Shown here: one piece after another, positions 33,901 through 48,500 of the stretch | Layout of the letters: each line of letters starts with the position of its first letter | Position numbering within the stretch: the first letter of the stretch is position 1 | Source: Plantago ovata | Taxonomy: Eukaryota > Streptophyta > Magnoliopsida > Lamiales > Plantaginaceae | DNA length: 64,000 bases | Reading direction: 5' to 3' | Assembly: GCA_028274465.1 (NCBI GenBank) | Contig: CM051458.1 | Span: 88,556,085 to 88,620,084, forward strand | The notes under the pieces: generated by a model | Told to the model about the DNA's origin: nothing | What the model saw: only the letters and a program-made list of their open reading frames with translations | Databases searched by the model: none | Position numbers and translations under genes: made by a program

Positions 33901-36900
33901 TGTCTCCAGCAGTTAAGTGTCGTTATCTCGGTAAGGTTGTGGTTGACATGATTGATCTTACATTCGATAGTAGGCGGCACTCTTGCCACACTGCAATGAT
34001 CAACAACTTTTATGTCCATGGGACATTCAAGGAGCTTCTTACCACATTTGAAGCAACGAGCCAATTGCTGTGGGCTACTCCTGCTATTTCGACATCAGGT
34101 ACTGATCTTGACAATGGTGTAGAGGAAAGCAAACTGTCTCCGGCTTCATGGTTGCTTGATACATTACAGATTCATTGTCGCGAGCTTGAGTATTTTGTCA
34201 ATTCTGGGTTACTGTTATCTGCAACCTCAGCATCTCAGTCCCAGCTACTCGTTCAACCTGTGGCTGTTGGTTTGTCAATTGGGCTGTTTCCTGTTCCTAG
34301 AGATCCAGAAACTTTTGTTCGTTTGCTGCAGTCTCAAGTTCTGGATGTAGTACTTCCTATTTGGAATCACCCCATGTTTCCAAACTGTAGTCCTGGCTTC
34401 ATTACTTCCATCATCTCACTGGTCACTCATGTTTGCAGCGGTGCTAGTGGCATCAAAGGAAATGATATTGGATTGGCCAGAAATGCAAACCAACGTCTTA
34501 TGCCGCCTCCCGATGAAGCTACCATTTCTACAATTGTTGAGATGGGGTTTTCAAGGGCGAGGGCAGAGGAAGCCCTTAGACGAGTGGAAACAAATAGTGT
34601 TGAGATGGCAATGGAATGGCTATTTAGCCATGCAGAAGATCCTGTAATGGAAGATGATGAGCTGGCTCGTGCACTGGCGTTATCCCTGGGAAACGCATCT
34701 GAAACACCTAAAGTTGACGGGCTTGATAAGTCTGCTGGTGTCTTTACAGAAGGACAAACAAAGGCACCTCCTGCTGATGACATCCTTGCTGTGGCAATGA
34801 AATTGTTTCAGGGCAGTGATTCAATGGCTTTCCCGCTAACGGATTTGATTGTCACCCTTTGCAGCAGAAACAAAGGAGAAGATCGTTCTAAAGTAGTTTC
34901 TTATCTTGTTCAGCAACTACAACTTTGCCCACTTGATTTTTCCAAGGATGGTAGTGCATTGGGTATGATATCACATACTTTAGCATTGGTTCTTTCAGAA
35001 GATGGAAGCACACGAGAGATTGCTGCACAGAATGGGGTTGTATTGGTTACCATTGACATCTTAATGAACTTCATTGCCAGGACTGAGGCTGCAGATGAGC
35101 TCCTTGTCCCCAAATGCATCAGTGCCTTGCTTCTTATCTTGGACAATTTGGTGCAACTCACACCCAAGATACTTGGGGATGCTGCTAATGATAGAACTCC
35201 GACTGGAGCTTTGTTGGCTTCATTAGGCTATAAAACATCATCTGATGCAATGCCAGAAAAAGATAGTCCAGCTATGGTGGACAAGGATGACTCTACCAAT
35301 GATGGTTCTGCTTTGGAAAGCATTCTGGGAAAGCCTACAGGTTATTTGACTCTGGATGAAAGTCGTAAGGTACTAATAATTGCTTGTGATTTAATGAAAA
35401 GGCATGTACCACCGATGATTATGCAGGCCATTTTTCAGTTGAGTGCTCGTTTGACCAAGTCTCATGTTTTGGCTATGCAATTCCTCGAACATGGTGGTAT
35501 GGTTGCTCTGTTTGGCATTCCAAGAAGTTCTTTTTTCCCTGGTTATGACACTTTGGCATCTGCTATTGTTCGACATCTTCTTGAAGATCCTCAAACACTG
35601 CAAACTGCCATGGAATTGGAGATACGGCAAACTCTCACTGGGGGTCGGCAAGCTGGCCGTGTATCTGCTAGAACATTTCTAACTTCTATGGCACCTGTGT
35701 TATCCAGAGATCCTGCGGTCTTTATGAAAGCAGTAGCTGCTGTGTGTCAGTTAGAGGAATCATCGGGTGGGAGGTATGTTGTTATGTTGTCAAAAGATAA
35801 GGAAAAGGAAAAGGATAAGATCAAAGTAGCTGGTATTGAGACTGGAGTGCCTAATAATGAATGTGTGCGGGTAACTGAAAATAAGGCCCATGATGGGTCT
35901 AGTAAGTATCCCAAAGGCCACAAAAAGGTTTCTCCTAATTTTGCTCAAGTGATCGATTACCTTCTTGAAATCGTATCAGCATATCCATCGCAAATTGCAG
36001 ACAATGATTGCGGTGATCATTCAAGTGCTATGGATGTTGATGAACCGATAAGCAAATGGAAGGGTAAATCAAAGGTTGATGGAACAGTAAAGATTGAACT
36101 GAACGGTTCATCTGAGAAATCTGCAGCTGCAGCTAAGGTCACTTTTGTTCTTAAGTTATTGAGTGATATCCTACTTATGTATGTTCATGTCATTGGAGTG
36201 ATTTTGAGACGAGACATAGAAATGTGCCAGCAACGTGGATCTAGTTCCTTTGAGTATCCTGGACAGGGGGGCATAGTTCATCATGTTTTACATCGTCTTC
36301 TTCCTCTTTCAGCTGATAAATTTGTTGTTCCTGATGAATGGAAAGATAAGCTATCTGAAAAGGCTTCATGGTTTTTAGTTGTTCTATCTGGTCGATCTAG
36401 TGAAGGAAGGAGAAGGGTGGTAAATGAATTAGTGAAGGCGTTGTCAAATTTTAAGAACATTGGGAGCAGTTCGTCTTCCAGCAGTATATTGCCCAATAAG
36501 AAAGTGCATGCTTTTGTTGATTTGGTTTATTCCATTTTATCAAAGAATTCTTCTTCTGGCAATTTACCGAGTTCTGGGTGTTCACCAGATATTGCAAAAA
36601 GCATGATAGATGGGGGAATGGTGGATTGTCTGTCAGGTATTCTTCAGGTAATTGATTTGGACTACCCAGATGTATCGAAAACTGTTAATCTCATTCTTAA
36701 ATCTTTAGAAAGCCTGACAAGGGCAGCCAATGCCCACGAACAACTTTCCAGAGCTGATACACTAAGTAAGAAAACAATACCTAGTTCAAATGGAAGGTCG
36801 GATGCCCTGCATGGTACGACTCCAGCTTCCGAGGAATTAGGATCTACTGTTAATAGAAGCAGTCAAGATGGAGTTGGTACCTCTGGTTTAGCATTACAAC

Positions 36901-39900
36901 CTGAGGATATCCCTCACAATGATGATGACCAGAATGCAGATGTAAACCAGTCTGCAGAACAAGAGATGACGATCGAGCAGGCTTCTACTGATGTCCATGG
37001 TGATCTTGCAGTCGATTACATGCGTGAAGATATGGAAGAAAATATTGCCTTACCAAACACAGAAGAAATTGAAATGAATTTTCATGTGGAGAATAGAGCA
37101 GGTGATGATATGAATGATGAAGAGGATGACATGGGTGATGATGGCGATGAAGATGATGAAGATGATGGGGAGGATGAGGATGAAGACATAGGTGGGGATG
37201 GAACAGGTTTGATGTCCCTGGCTGATACTGATGTAGATGATCATGATGATACTGGATTGGGAGATGAATATAATGATGATATGGTTGATGAAGAGGATGA
37301 TGATTTCCATGAAAATCGTGTTATTGAGGTAAGGTGGAGGGAAGCCCTTGATGGGTTAGATCATTTACAGGTACTAGGACAACCTGGAGCAGGGGGTGGG
37401 TTGATTGATGTCTCAGCTGAACCTTTCGAAGGTGTGAATGTTGATGATTTCTTTGGAGTTCGTAGGTCTTTTGCCTTTGAACGGCGCCGTCAGGCTAGCA
37501 GAACCTCATATGAGCGTCCGATTACTGAAGGGAATGGGTTTCAACACCCGCTACTTTCAAGGCCGTCACGTTCTGGTGACTTAGTTTCAATATGGTCATC
37601 GTTCCGGAATTCATCCAGGGACTCAGATGGTCTTTCTAATGGTAACTGGCTTTGTTTCTCTATAATTTGATGCTTACATGTTTCCTTATGACAATCCACA
37701 TCTTTATTGATTTTTTTAATTTATTTTGATCTGTCGGTTCTAGATATTTTACTATTGGCTTATTGTCTTTATTATTATAAACATCAGGCCGGAGAGGGCC
37801 AGGTGATGGCCGGTGGACTGATGATGGTCAACCTCAAGCTGGCGGTCTATCTGCTGCCATTGCTCAGGCAGTCGAAGAGCAGATCATTTCTCAGTTGCGC
37901 GCCAGTGATCCTGCTGGTGAAATGCTTCGTGAGAACCCGGGATTACCTGGGGGACAAGAGGGAGATTCTGTTGTAGCGGTTGATGATCCACTTTCATTAG
38001 GGGACACTTCTGCTCAAGAAAATGGTGAACATCTCCACTTTACTGAAAGTCAGACCACTCAGCAAGCTGAAATTCAATCTCAGGAGGCCAACCTAGAGGT
38101 GGTTGCTGAACAAGCTCAAGATAGCATGGAAGCTAGGGATGAAAATGCTACTAACAGCTGGACATTAGAGGGCCCTTCAGGTTCTGTTCCCCCTGAAGGT
38201 TTGGTCATCGACAGGCCTTCACAGAGTCATTTAAATTTATCTACTATGCCATTTCAAGATGTGGGTCTTGGCGGAACTTCTGGACTGGATGGGTCTAATT
38301 GTCTTGCTCATTCGGTTTCTGGATCAGATTCTCCAAATCCTGGTGATAATCATATTGCTCCAGTTCCGGAAAGCAGCGATGTTGATATGAACGTCGCTGA
38401 AGAAGAAAGAGATCAGTCTGGCCTGCAGATACCTCAATCTGGTATCAATCTAGATGATCCATTACCCCAGCAAAATGATATGGTTGTCCAAGATGCGGCC
38501 GAGAACAATGAAAATAGTGATGCTTCGAATGCAAATGGTATTGATCCGACATTCTTGGAGGCACTTCCTGAAGATCTTCGCGCAGAGGTGCTTGCTTCGC
38601 AACAGGCCCAGACTGCCCCAGCTCCCACTTATGCACCTCCTACAGTTGAAGACATTGATCCAGAGTTTTTGGCAGCTCTTCCTCCTGACATACAAGCTGA
38701 AGTTCTAGCACAACAAAGAGCACAAAGGATTATGCAGCAGTCGGAGGGGCAGCCGGTGGACATGGACAATGCATCAATAATAGCCACTTTCCCTGCTGAA
38801 CTACGTGAAGAGGTTTGTATGCTGAACTCCTTATGTCTTGAAGTTTTATGTAATATACTTACACTGTGTTTATATCAGGTACTTTTGACTTCTTCTGAGG
38901 CAGTACTATCTGCCTTGCCATCTCCGTTACTCGCTGAAGCACAATTGCTCAGGGAGAGAGCTGTGAGTCATTATCATGCTCGCAGCTTGTTTGGTAGTAA
39001 CCAGAGGCTAAGCAGTCGAGGAAATAGAATTGGCTTGGCCCAGGCAGTTATGGACAGGGGTGTAGGAGTCACTATTGGGCGGGGGGCTTCTTCTGTTTCT
39101 GAACACTTGAAGTTGAAAGAATTTGAAGGAGACCCATTTTTGGATGCTAATGGCTTGAAAGCGTTGATCCGTCTTTTACGTTTAGCGCAGGTAGGTTTAC
39201 ATGTTCCAATGCAATTGTATAGTATATGATGACATGCTTGATATCCTATTGGAGTGAACTACTGTGATCTATCTCTTTTTTTTTTCATTTTCATTCATGT
39301 TTTTACTTTTTATCACCAAATTTCAGTTTTAGAATCTTTCATTTAATCAGAACTAGCAACGTGGAGCTGATTTTTCTTTTCCTTTTCTTTGTAAGCCTCT
39401 CGGGAAAGGTTTATTGCAGAGGCTTTTGTTGAATTTGTGCTCTCACAGTGATACCAGAGCAACTCTAGTTCGTCTTCTGCTTGATATGATCAATCCTGAT
39501 ACTGTTGGAACAGTCAGTGGGCTGACCTGCATGAGTTCACAGAGACTTTATGGATGTCAATCTGAAGTTGTTTATGGACGATCTCAAGTGTGTGATGGTA
39601 TGATTTTTTCTCTTGGTTATGCTAATCAATCATTTATGATTGATGATTCCAATATAGAACTTAAAACAATTGTTTCAATTCATTAGGTGTTCCTCCACTA
39701 GTATTGAGACGTGTTCTTGAAATTCTGACTTATCTGGCTACCAATCATTCTGGCGTTGCTAGTCTTCTCTTCCACTTTGAAGTTTCAAATGTACCTGGAT
39801 CTGCAAGTATTAATCATCCAGAAATTGATAGAGGTAAGAATAAACTCACTGGAGAAGAGCATTTTCCTGGCCTTCCTGGAAGCTCACAGAAGATGGAAAT

Positions 39901-40503
39901 TCCATTCATACTACTCCTTCGACTATTAGGTCAACCGCTTTTCTTGCAAAGCACCGCGCATCTTGAGCAGGTATCTGTCACATTACTGTTAATGTTCATG
40001 AAGTAGATTGTCTTGAACTGGTGCTAATATTTTATTTGTTGATTGTGCAGGTTATGGGCCTGCTCCAGGTTGTTGTCTGTGCTGCCGCATCCAAGACAGC
40101 TGTTCAGCCTATTCCTGAAGAAACAACAGCAAATACTGAACACCTTTCCGGTGATGGGACTACCTCTGATACTCAGAAGGATACTCCTGTATTGGATGTA
40201 GAATCTGATCAACCAGATGGAAGCCGGTCCAAATCTGATGGTCAGAAAAGCACTAATGCTTCCGATGTTTTCTTACTTGTGCCTGCCTCAGATTTGCATA
40301 ATCTTTGCAGTCTTCTTGGTCATGAAGGGTATTGCATTCTGAAACTTGAATTTTTTCCCACTATTCTCCTACATCCTTCACTTCTCATTTCTCGTGTGCT
40401 AAAATCTGGGAGTTACTCTTTACCATTGTCTCAAATTGCTCGCAAGTCATTTATTCTATTTTTTCATTGTGATATCTTAAAACTGAAGTGATACACCATA
40501 AAG

Positions 40504-40536
<33 letters not shown>

Positions 40537-43500
40537 GTCTTCTTAATGACTTAGGCTCTCTGACAAAGTTTACACACTGGCTGGTGAGGTGGTGAGGAAG
40601 TTTGCCTCTGTTGCTGCCGCTCATCGCAAAAATTTTATTTCGGAACTCTCAGAGTTAGCTCAAAGGTTAAGCAGCTCAGCTGTTAGGGAGCTTACAACAC
40701 TAAAGGATACGCGTATGCTGGGTTTAAGTGCGGGATCTATGGCTGGGGCCTCAGTTCTTCGTGTTTTGCTGATACTCAGCTCGCTCACTTCATTTAACAG
40801 TGATAGTAACAAGGAGAGATTGGATGAAGAGGACCAGGATGAGCACAGTATTATGTTGAAGTTAAATGTTGTATTGGAGCCGTTATGGAAAGAACTGAGT
40901 GAATGTATCAGCACTATGGAATCAGAACTGAACCAGAACTCGCACTCTTCATCTGTTTCACATGTTAACAGTAGGGAGCAGATACAGGGTTCTTCTTTAT
41001 CATCCACTCCTCTTCCTCCTGGAACTCAGAGGCTCCTGCCCTACATTGAGGGATTTTTTGTTTTGTGTGAGAAACTGCAGGCTAACACTCCAACTCTGCA
41101 GCAAGATCATTCTAGTGTGACAGCACGAGAAGTGAAGGAATATGTTGGGTGTTCAGCGCAGTCCTCTGCTAAGTTTGTGGACATTCACAGAGCATCTGAT
41201 GGTTCAGTTACGTTTGCAAGGTTTGCTGAGAGACACCGTCGTATGCTTAATGCTTTTGTCAGGCAGAATCCTGGTTTATTGGAAAAGTCTCTCTCAATGC
41301 TGCTTAAAGCTCCTAGGTTGATTGATTTTGACAACAAAAGGGCATATTTTAGGTCCAGGATACGCCAGCAGCATGACCAACACCTCTCTGGTCCACTGCG
41401 TATCAGTGTTAGACGAGCATACATTTTGGAGGATTCATATAACCAGCTTCGTATGCGGCCAAGCCAGGACCTTAAGGGACGGTTGAATGTGCATTTTCAA
41501 GGTGAAGAGGGTATTGATGCCGGAGGTTTGACAAGGGAATGGTATCAAGTGTTATCAAGAGTCGTATTTGACAAAGGAGCCTTGCTTTTCACAACTGTTG
41601 GAAACAATGCAACTTTTCAGCCCAATCCAAATTCTGTATTTCAAACTGAGCATCTCTCTTATTTCAGATTCGTTGGCCGTGTGGTAAATATTCTGTGAAT
41701 CCTATAATTTGCTTCAATTTTTTTTTAAACAGTGTATTGCTTTATCATTTGCTAATGCTGCAACCCCCACCCCCACCCCCTTTTTTTCTTTCTAAATACA
41801 GGTTGCCAAGGCACTGTTTGATGGACAACTGCTTGATGTTTATTTTACTCGCTCGTTTTACAAGCACATCCTTGGTGTGAAGGTGACTTATCATGATATA
41901 GAGGCTGTTGATCCTGATTACTATAAGAATTTGAAATGGATGCTGGAGGTGAGGGAGATTGAGAAACAGTAGATTATTCTTATCATAGAAAGTTGGTTAA
42001 ATAATTGAATTGTTTGTCTTTTCCTTTCAACAGAACGATGTTAGTGACATACCTGATCTGACATTTAGTATGGATGCTGATGAAGAAAAGCATATCCTCT
42101 ATGAGAAAACAGAGGTACTAATCTTATTATCTTTGTCAACTCCTCCATATTCTTTTTCCTCTTATGAAGTTCAACATAGTGATATTAGTCTCAAAGAAGG
42201 CACATGTATATCTGATTTTCTACAAACCTGTAATGTATAGGTTACTGATTATGAGCTTAAACCTGGAGGAAGAAATATAAGAGTTACAGAAGAAACAAAA
42301 CACGAGTATGTAGACCTTGTTGCTGATCACATTTTGACGAATGCTATTCGGCCCCAAATAAATTCTTTTCTAGAAGGCTTCAATGAATTAGTTCCGCGAG
42401 AGCTTATATCAATTTTTAACGACAAGGAGCTTGAACTTTTGATTAGCGGTCTTCCCGAAATTGATTGTAAGTTGATCTACTCCATTATAAAAGATTCTAT
42501 TTTCTCTAACCCAGATGAAATGATTGAATTGGGACTCCTGTATAACGACCTACAAATGAAGTGATTCGAGGATGTTACCTTAACATTTTTATCTGTCTCT
42601 GTAGTGGATGACTTGAAGGCTAATACGGAGTATACTGGATATACTGTAGCATCTGGCATTGTGCAGTGGTTTTGGGATGTTGTGAAGGCATTCAACAAGG
42701 AAGATACGGCAAGATTTCTTCAATTTGTTACTGGAACCTCAAAGGTGACACCTGAGAATCTTGATAACATTTAACATTTAACATTTAATCAAATCACCTA
42801 CAGTTTGTTCCATCAACATACTTTTAGCATGTGACACTTATCCCTATAGAGTTCTGATTGGTCTGATCATTTCATACTATGCATGCCTATTTGCGTAAAA
42901 AATTTAGACCACTACTGTTTCATGTTTGTGATACAATTGCCACACTCCATTGAACCTGGAAAGAAAGTAATTGACTTTCACTTCTGTGTTGATTTATATG
43001 ATTTATATTTGTTGATGGTTTGTGATAATTATTGGGTTCGCATTTCGCTATCGTTTTCTAATATCAGTATATTATCTTTTGTTCTTGTGTACCTAGTCGT
43101 CTCTGCAATTGCAAAGTTGTTCTTGTCCAAATGTTTTGCAATCAATGTCCCTCAATTGATAGTTTTACTTCTGTTGAACACTTGAACCTCAAATGAATGG
43201 TCATCTACTTGGTATGAGGTTATAGTTTGTTTGAGGGACTTCATTAGTATTTCATTTGTTATGTTCCACTCTCTCTGATCAAACAAGCCTGTGCACTGAC
43301 CTGATGTGCAGAAACGCTGAAAGAAAAATGCTTCTTTCCCTGGGTAGTGGGATATTACTATTTGCACTAGTACTTTGGAGTTGGCTTCTTTGAATTGAAT
43401 TATCTCCTGCAGTACTAATTTGAACATTTCATTATTTAGGTTCCTTTGGAAGGTTTTAAGGCTCTCCAAGGCATATCTGGTCCACAGAGATTTCAGATTC

Positions 43501-44790
43501 ACAAGGCATATGGAGCTCCTGAGAGACTTCCATCAGCTCATACCTGGTAAGTTCTCTCAGTGGATGGGGCATTTGATAATTTTTGGGAAACTATGTAACA
43601 AGCCTAATTGTTACATTTGGATCCTTCGCCACTAACAGAGTTAATGGAATGCATGGCATAACAAAATGAATTATATGTCTAGAAATAAAATAAGAAAGAA
43701 GAAAAAAAAAAAGAAATCATAAAATTGTTGGAACCTAAATTTACTCACTGCATGTATAACCTCGGTTCTAAAAGAAAAACAGTTGTGATATACGAGGGGG
43801 GCTTAATATAATTATGTTTTCTATATTTGGAGTTGTTCTGTCAAGATATTTTATGAGGAGCGTTAACTGGCGGATCTTCCCATTGAATCTGTCCTAATTA
43901 TAGTCGTTACATTTGTGGTATTTTAAACAGGGATAATTTTCACGATACTCGTTTAAGGTCACGCTATGGTGTATATATATTGTGATAAACATTGGTCGAG
44001 TTTTGGTTTTAATTCAAGTTGAGTTGGTAGTAAAGAATCCAAGTCGAGTTACTACCTATGTACTTTCTTAGTTTCTTTATTAGTGATATATGAGACTGAA
44101 CATTTTTTCTACTGAAAAATGGAGTTGATTCAAGCTGAGTCAAATTTAGATTTCCAAGGAGTTCATTCAGTAATATTAGTAATTCTCAAATAAGTTGGAA
44201 TTATTTTGGCTAAAACAATACTGGAACACAAAGTGAATGAGAAATATGTAAAAGAAGACTAGAATCTACTAGTTTTAGCATTTAACTATAGGTTTTGGAT
44301 TTAAATTCATTTTAGGGCACTGACATTTTACTGTCTCCGCAATGGGATATTGTGCATTTTCCATTGTTGGTTTAACATACCATTTCTTTGGCCTTTTCTG
44401 ATACTACTTATTTTATTGCATTGAAAAATGACTGAGATCGTGGAAGATATCCTAAAATTTTGCCCTAAAACGCATTGAGAGAAAATGTTATGGACAATTT
44501 TCGTTTTCCCTAATTTCTACCACCATTTTCATCCATAAATTGTGCTTGAGTTTCTGATGTAAAGATGCCATTTCAACTGAGTGGGGGTGGGGGTAGTGTA
44601 TGTTTTTGTTGTACTCACATGCCAAAAGAAAAAGACATGTTTTTTTGGCGAATGTCTAAATAGTCTTGTCTTTCACAACTTGTTCAGTTTTAATCAACTG
44701 GACCTCCCTGAGTATTCTTCAAAGGAGCAGCTTCAAGAACGTTTGTTGTTGGCCATCCATGAAGCTAGTGAAGGGTTTGGCTTTGGTTAA
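27960..44790 (+). CDS. UPL1: UPL1/UPL2-type HECT E3 ubiquitin ligase, frame broken in exon 3
   Basis: Giant HECT ligase that transfers ubiquitin through a catalytic Cys. Sixteen coding exons: 27960-27992, 29144-29239, 29316-29521, 30990-37641, 37788-38812, 38879-39190, 39396-39597, 39687-39970, 40051-40328, 40555-41683, 41802-41948, 42034-42114, 42241-42466, 42605-42744, 43440-43546, 44688-44790. They total 11,021 nt, one short of 3,674 codons. The start [11 protein letters not shown] is diagnostic. ARM-like DUF908/DUF913 regions fill the N-terminal third. A UBA domain (about 1286-1330, [19 protein letters not shown]) and a UIM ([14 protein letters not shown]) follow, then an Asp/Glu tract (about 2146-2223) and [17 protein letters not shown] repeats. 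The HECT domain (about 3310-3673) has its nucleophile in [13 protein letters not shown] (Cys3640) and ends FGFG. A base is missing in the T run at 29412-29415, giving a TAA at 29469-29471. UPL1 and UPL2 cannot be separated by eye. Confidence 0.93.
29412..29415 (+). other. Single-base deletion in UPL exon 3
   Basis: The exon reads [10 protein letters not shown] in frame to VDDF, then the frame that continues the family sequence ([18 protein letters not shown]) is shifted by one. A fifth T in this run would restore the match. Exon 3 is 206 nt while both of its borders are phase 0. Confidence 0.88.
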
Positions 44791-45500
44791 ATTGGCAGGA
44801 GCTAACTCTGCCGTGTAAAGTTGCTACTGGATCTGCATTTCCAGGTACCTATTAGTTCATTGTGGTCTCAATATTTTCTTTGAATATCATTTTCGTGGTT
44901 ATTCGTGGATTTGAACCTTGTTACATTACTAGCTTAATCTGTGGAATCTTGATTAATACTCTATATAATGATATTAAGCAAGGTCTCACGATGATATTAG
45001 CTTAATCTTATGGATGTAAATAACGCTGTGGGGAGTGCTCTGCCCTGTTTATGGCACGTAGCAGATACCGGTGGAAAACCAAATTAGTAAAAGATAATGA
45101 GAATAAAAAGATGCCTCTATAACTTTGCTACATGTATGTTCATACGCTTTTCCTGTTGGAAGTATCTTCTGTTGTACTGGACCGTGCAGTTGTTCATTTG
45201 TCTGGTCTAATATTTTTTTTCTCACTATTTGGTATAAACTCTAATTTCTATTTGGTTAAATAAATTAGTAGTAGCAGATAGTTCTTTTCTGCATGATATT
45301 GGTCTCTTTGCACTGGCCAACGTGCCATAACTTTTCGTGCAATCTTGATGTATGAGCTTGTGCATAACTCTTCTCATATGTGTTTTGCAGATTAGAACAT
45401 TTCGACCAGGATAGGATAAACCATCTCTCAAGTAAACTCCATGAATAGGCTGGTTTGGGTGTGTTGCACTGCACGCACATTCATTGACGTATCTTTACAG
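44791..45500 (+). other. UPL 3' UTR with a probable intron
   Basis: A donor-like CCAG|GTACCT follows 54 bases after the stop (exon end 44844). An acceptor TTTTGCAG ends at 45390. This predicts a 3' UTR intron of about 546 bases, though expression data would be needed to be sure. Confidence 0.45.
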
Positions 45501-48500
45501 AGGTTAAATGTTGCTGGTGGCATTATTTTCTAGTACATCCCAATTGCACAAGCTTCCCATCGTCTTCAAAGAACTGGCTGATCATTTGATTTCAATGGTA
45601 AACTTATATATGCACAAACATATCCACCATCCGGCTGGGAATTAGAGAAGATTTGCAGGGAATGGAGTCTCGATACACTATTATCATCGTGTACATACTT
45701 TTTTGTTTGTGTCCTTGATAGAAATAAATGGAGGACGGGACTATGCCCTTGTGATTATTTATCCTTGTTCTTGTTGTATTTGCTATTGGATTTTGGATGC
45801 GATATAAGCATAGTAGTATATTATGATGCTCGTGGTGTAGCATTTTTAACGGCGATAGTGCAGTTGTTGCTTAGAGATGCAGTCTACTCCCAATTTAGCC
45901 AACTTTTCTTTCCAATCCCAAGTTCCCAACTGCTGTAGTTGTGTTTGTCTATGTATCATAGAGATGCTGTCGAATCAATGGCGCTGTCTCAAGATCTCTT
46001 GTAACTGTTAATGAAACATGTCGGTGATTTCTCATGTCTGTGATCTCCATTAATCTTCTTTTGTAGACACAATGCACTAGTATCTGGGTAGCTGGCGTGT
46101 ATAGTTATATGTACTGCCTGCTGTTTCCCTTGGTACTTATAATAATCATTATTATCCTAATAGTGCTGTTGTATTAGTCTCTGTTCATGATTCCCAACTC
46201 CCGAGTGCTGTAAGCCTGTAACTGCTTGAGCTTGCTTCGGGTTTTTCTATAAGATAGCACAGATGTAGTGCCTCTATAAAGATAGCCTCAGTTTTTCTAT
46301 AAGATCGACCAATTTTATGATCAAGTCGTGGACCATATGGTCTGAGAGCCACATTCTAAGAAGCACGGGTAGGTACGTGGGAATGCTAAAATCTAAAAGA
46401 AATAGAATACGGAGAATTATATACTTGTGATATGTTAAATATTTAAATTAAAATCTTCCAAGTCTAGTGAACATTGAACAACCAAATGTGAAATATTTTC
46501 ATATAAATGTCTAATAAACAAAAAAGCATACAGATCTTTTATTTTATTTCAGTTGTATCATTATTGTCAACATCACTTGAAAAATGTAATGTGTTTAATT
46601 TTGACTAGTATGGTATATAAATTACTTGTTTGAAATTAAATGCATAGAAATCGGCTGAATATATAACAATTTTGTATTTGAAAAAAAAATAAACAACAAG
46701 TCTGAAATTCTTAGCTGAAATTGGTTGAATGTATAAAACTTGGTTTTTTTAATGATAAATACTTTTTTTACCATGAACAGAGTACAATATTGCAACTGTT
46801 TATGGTGGAATTAATGAATTTTCAAAGTATAATCGTTTAGAAAAGACAACATTTTTAGTTTTAGATTCAGTTCTGTAATGACTGATGATCGAGTTAGTAA
46901 TCAATTCTGGAGACACAAAAAAGTTGGAGGGCTATAACTACACATCACTGCTTGCGTTTCATCAGGATATTTTCAATCTCCTTCACGGCTTTTTAAATAC
47001 TACTTTTTTGAGGATATATGAAGGGAGGTAAAATATCAGAAGAAAGAGGATTAGAGAAGTAGAAATTTTTATTATAATAAGATTTTTATAAATAATTTAT
47101 CAAGTGTATGTTTTGGAGCTAGTATAACGTTAATCACGTTTACACAATGATGGGTAATTTTGTGACCTCAAGAAATCAGAACCATATTTATTTAAAATAG
47201 TAAAAATAACATTCTCTTATTTTCGTCTGATAAATCATCGAGTTTAATTTAAATATATTTAATTATTTTTTATGTGACAAATAAATTCAGATAAGATCAA
47301 TTCAGTTCAGTATCGAACAACTCAATTCTGACGAAGAAAATAAATCCTAATTTTGTTCACTTCTATTTAATTCAATAGTTTTATACGAATAATATTTTTA
47401 TTATTTTTATTCGTTTGAGTCAAATATATGTTTCTCTATTTATTATATTTTATCTCACGATTTTATTATAATGGCATCAGCACACAATTATTTTACAAAT
47501 TTTTTAACAAATTCGAATTTAATGTAGAGATGAATTTTTGGAGACTTGGAGAGGGTTTAGGAGGTGAATAATATTCTATTTGTTCTTTTAAATTTTTTAT
47601 GGAGAGGGTTTAGAGATTAATAATTTGAATTTATACTGTGATCGGTTGTGTACTTGTGTACCGTTGTTTGGCTGCAATTTGTGTATGTGTGTGAGTGTGA
47701 AATGAAATGACATCGAAAGTAGCAAAGAGGCATGAGCAAGAACAGGCTGGATCCATTAGGCAATAACCAAGAGGACAATTTCTTGCTCGGAATGCTAAAC
47801 CCCAAACCACTTCCATATTCCTTCATTCCATGCGTTCTCCTTATTATTATTTAGAAAAAATAATACTAAAGTATAAGAATATGTTATGTTCGTTTTAAAA
47901 TTAATTATTTTAAATTTAGTTCAACATTAAGTTAGTTCAATTCAATTTAGATTTGCTTAATAGTATTTTATATTACAAATAATTTCAGTTCAGATTCATT
48001 CAGTTCAATTCAATTTAGCTCAGCTCAGTTATATTCAAAGCCTAATACTATTAACTTATTACTAACTTATTATTAACTCTATTATCATCATCATATTAGG
48101 CCGTCTTATCCAGGCGAATTCCTTTATGAACCAAACTTAGAGAAGCAAATATAATTTTCCATGCAAAAGAATCATAAGTTCATAACTATTAACACAAGCT
48201 TGAAAAATGTCAGAAGAAGGAAAATGCTATAATGCTTTAAGAACCCGAGTCAACAAAGCATGTGGATAAAGAATTACACGTCAAACCTATTTTTCTAGCA
48301 TAGCAAGATTAAATGCGTTAAGATCCGAAAACTCATTCCACCATCTCCCTTGGAATCACACAAAACAAAGCATCCCAATTAACCCAATGTTGAATCTTAT
48401 TTGCCTCTCCAATTTCCCACAAGAACCGAGCAATAAGTGAGTTAATCTCATGCGACAACCATATTTTCAAAACCATTCATAACCATCTTTTTCAAAACTG

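Noticed and set aside
37050..37310. Ile-rich minus-strand open frame
   Set aside because: Antisense of the UPL acidic tract; GAT repeats read as ATC (Ile).
37100..37320. GAT/GAA trinucleotide microsatellite
   Set aside because: It encodes the conserved Asp/Glu tract of UPL rather than being an independent repeat.
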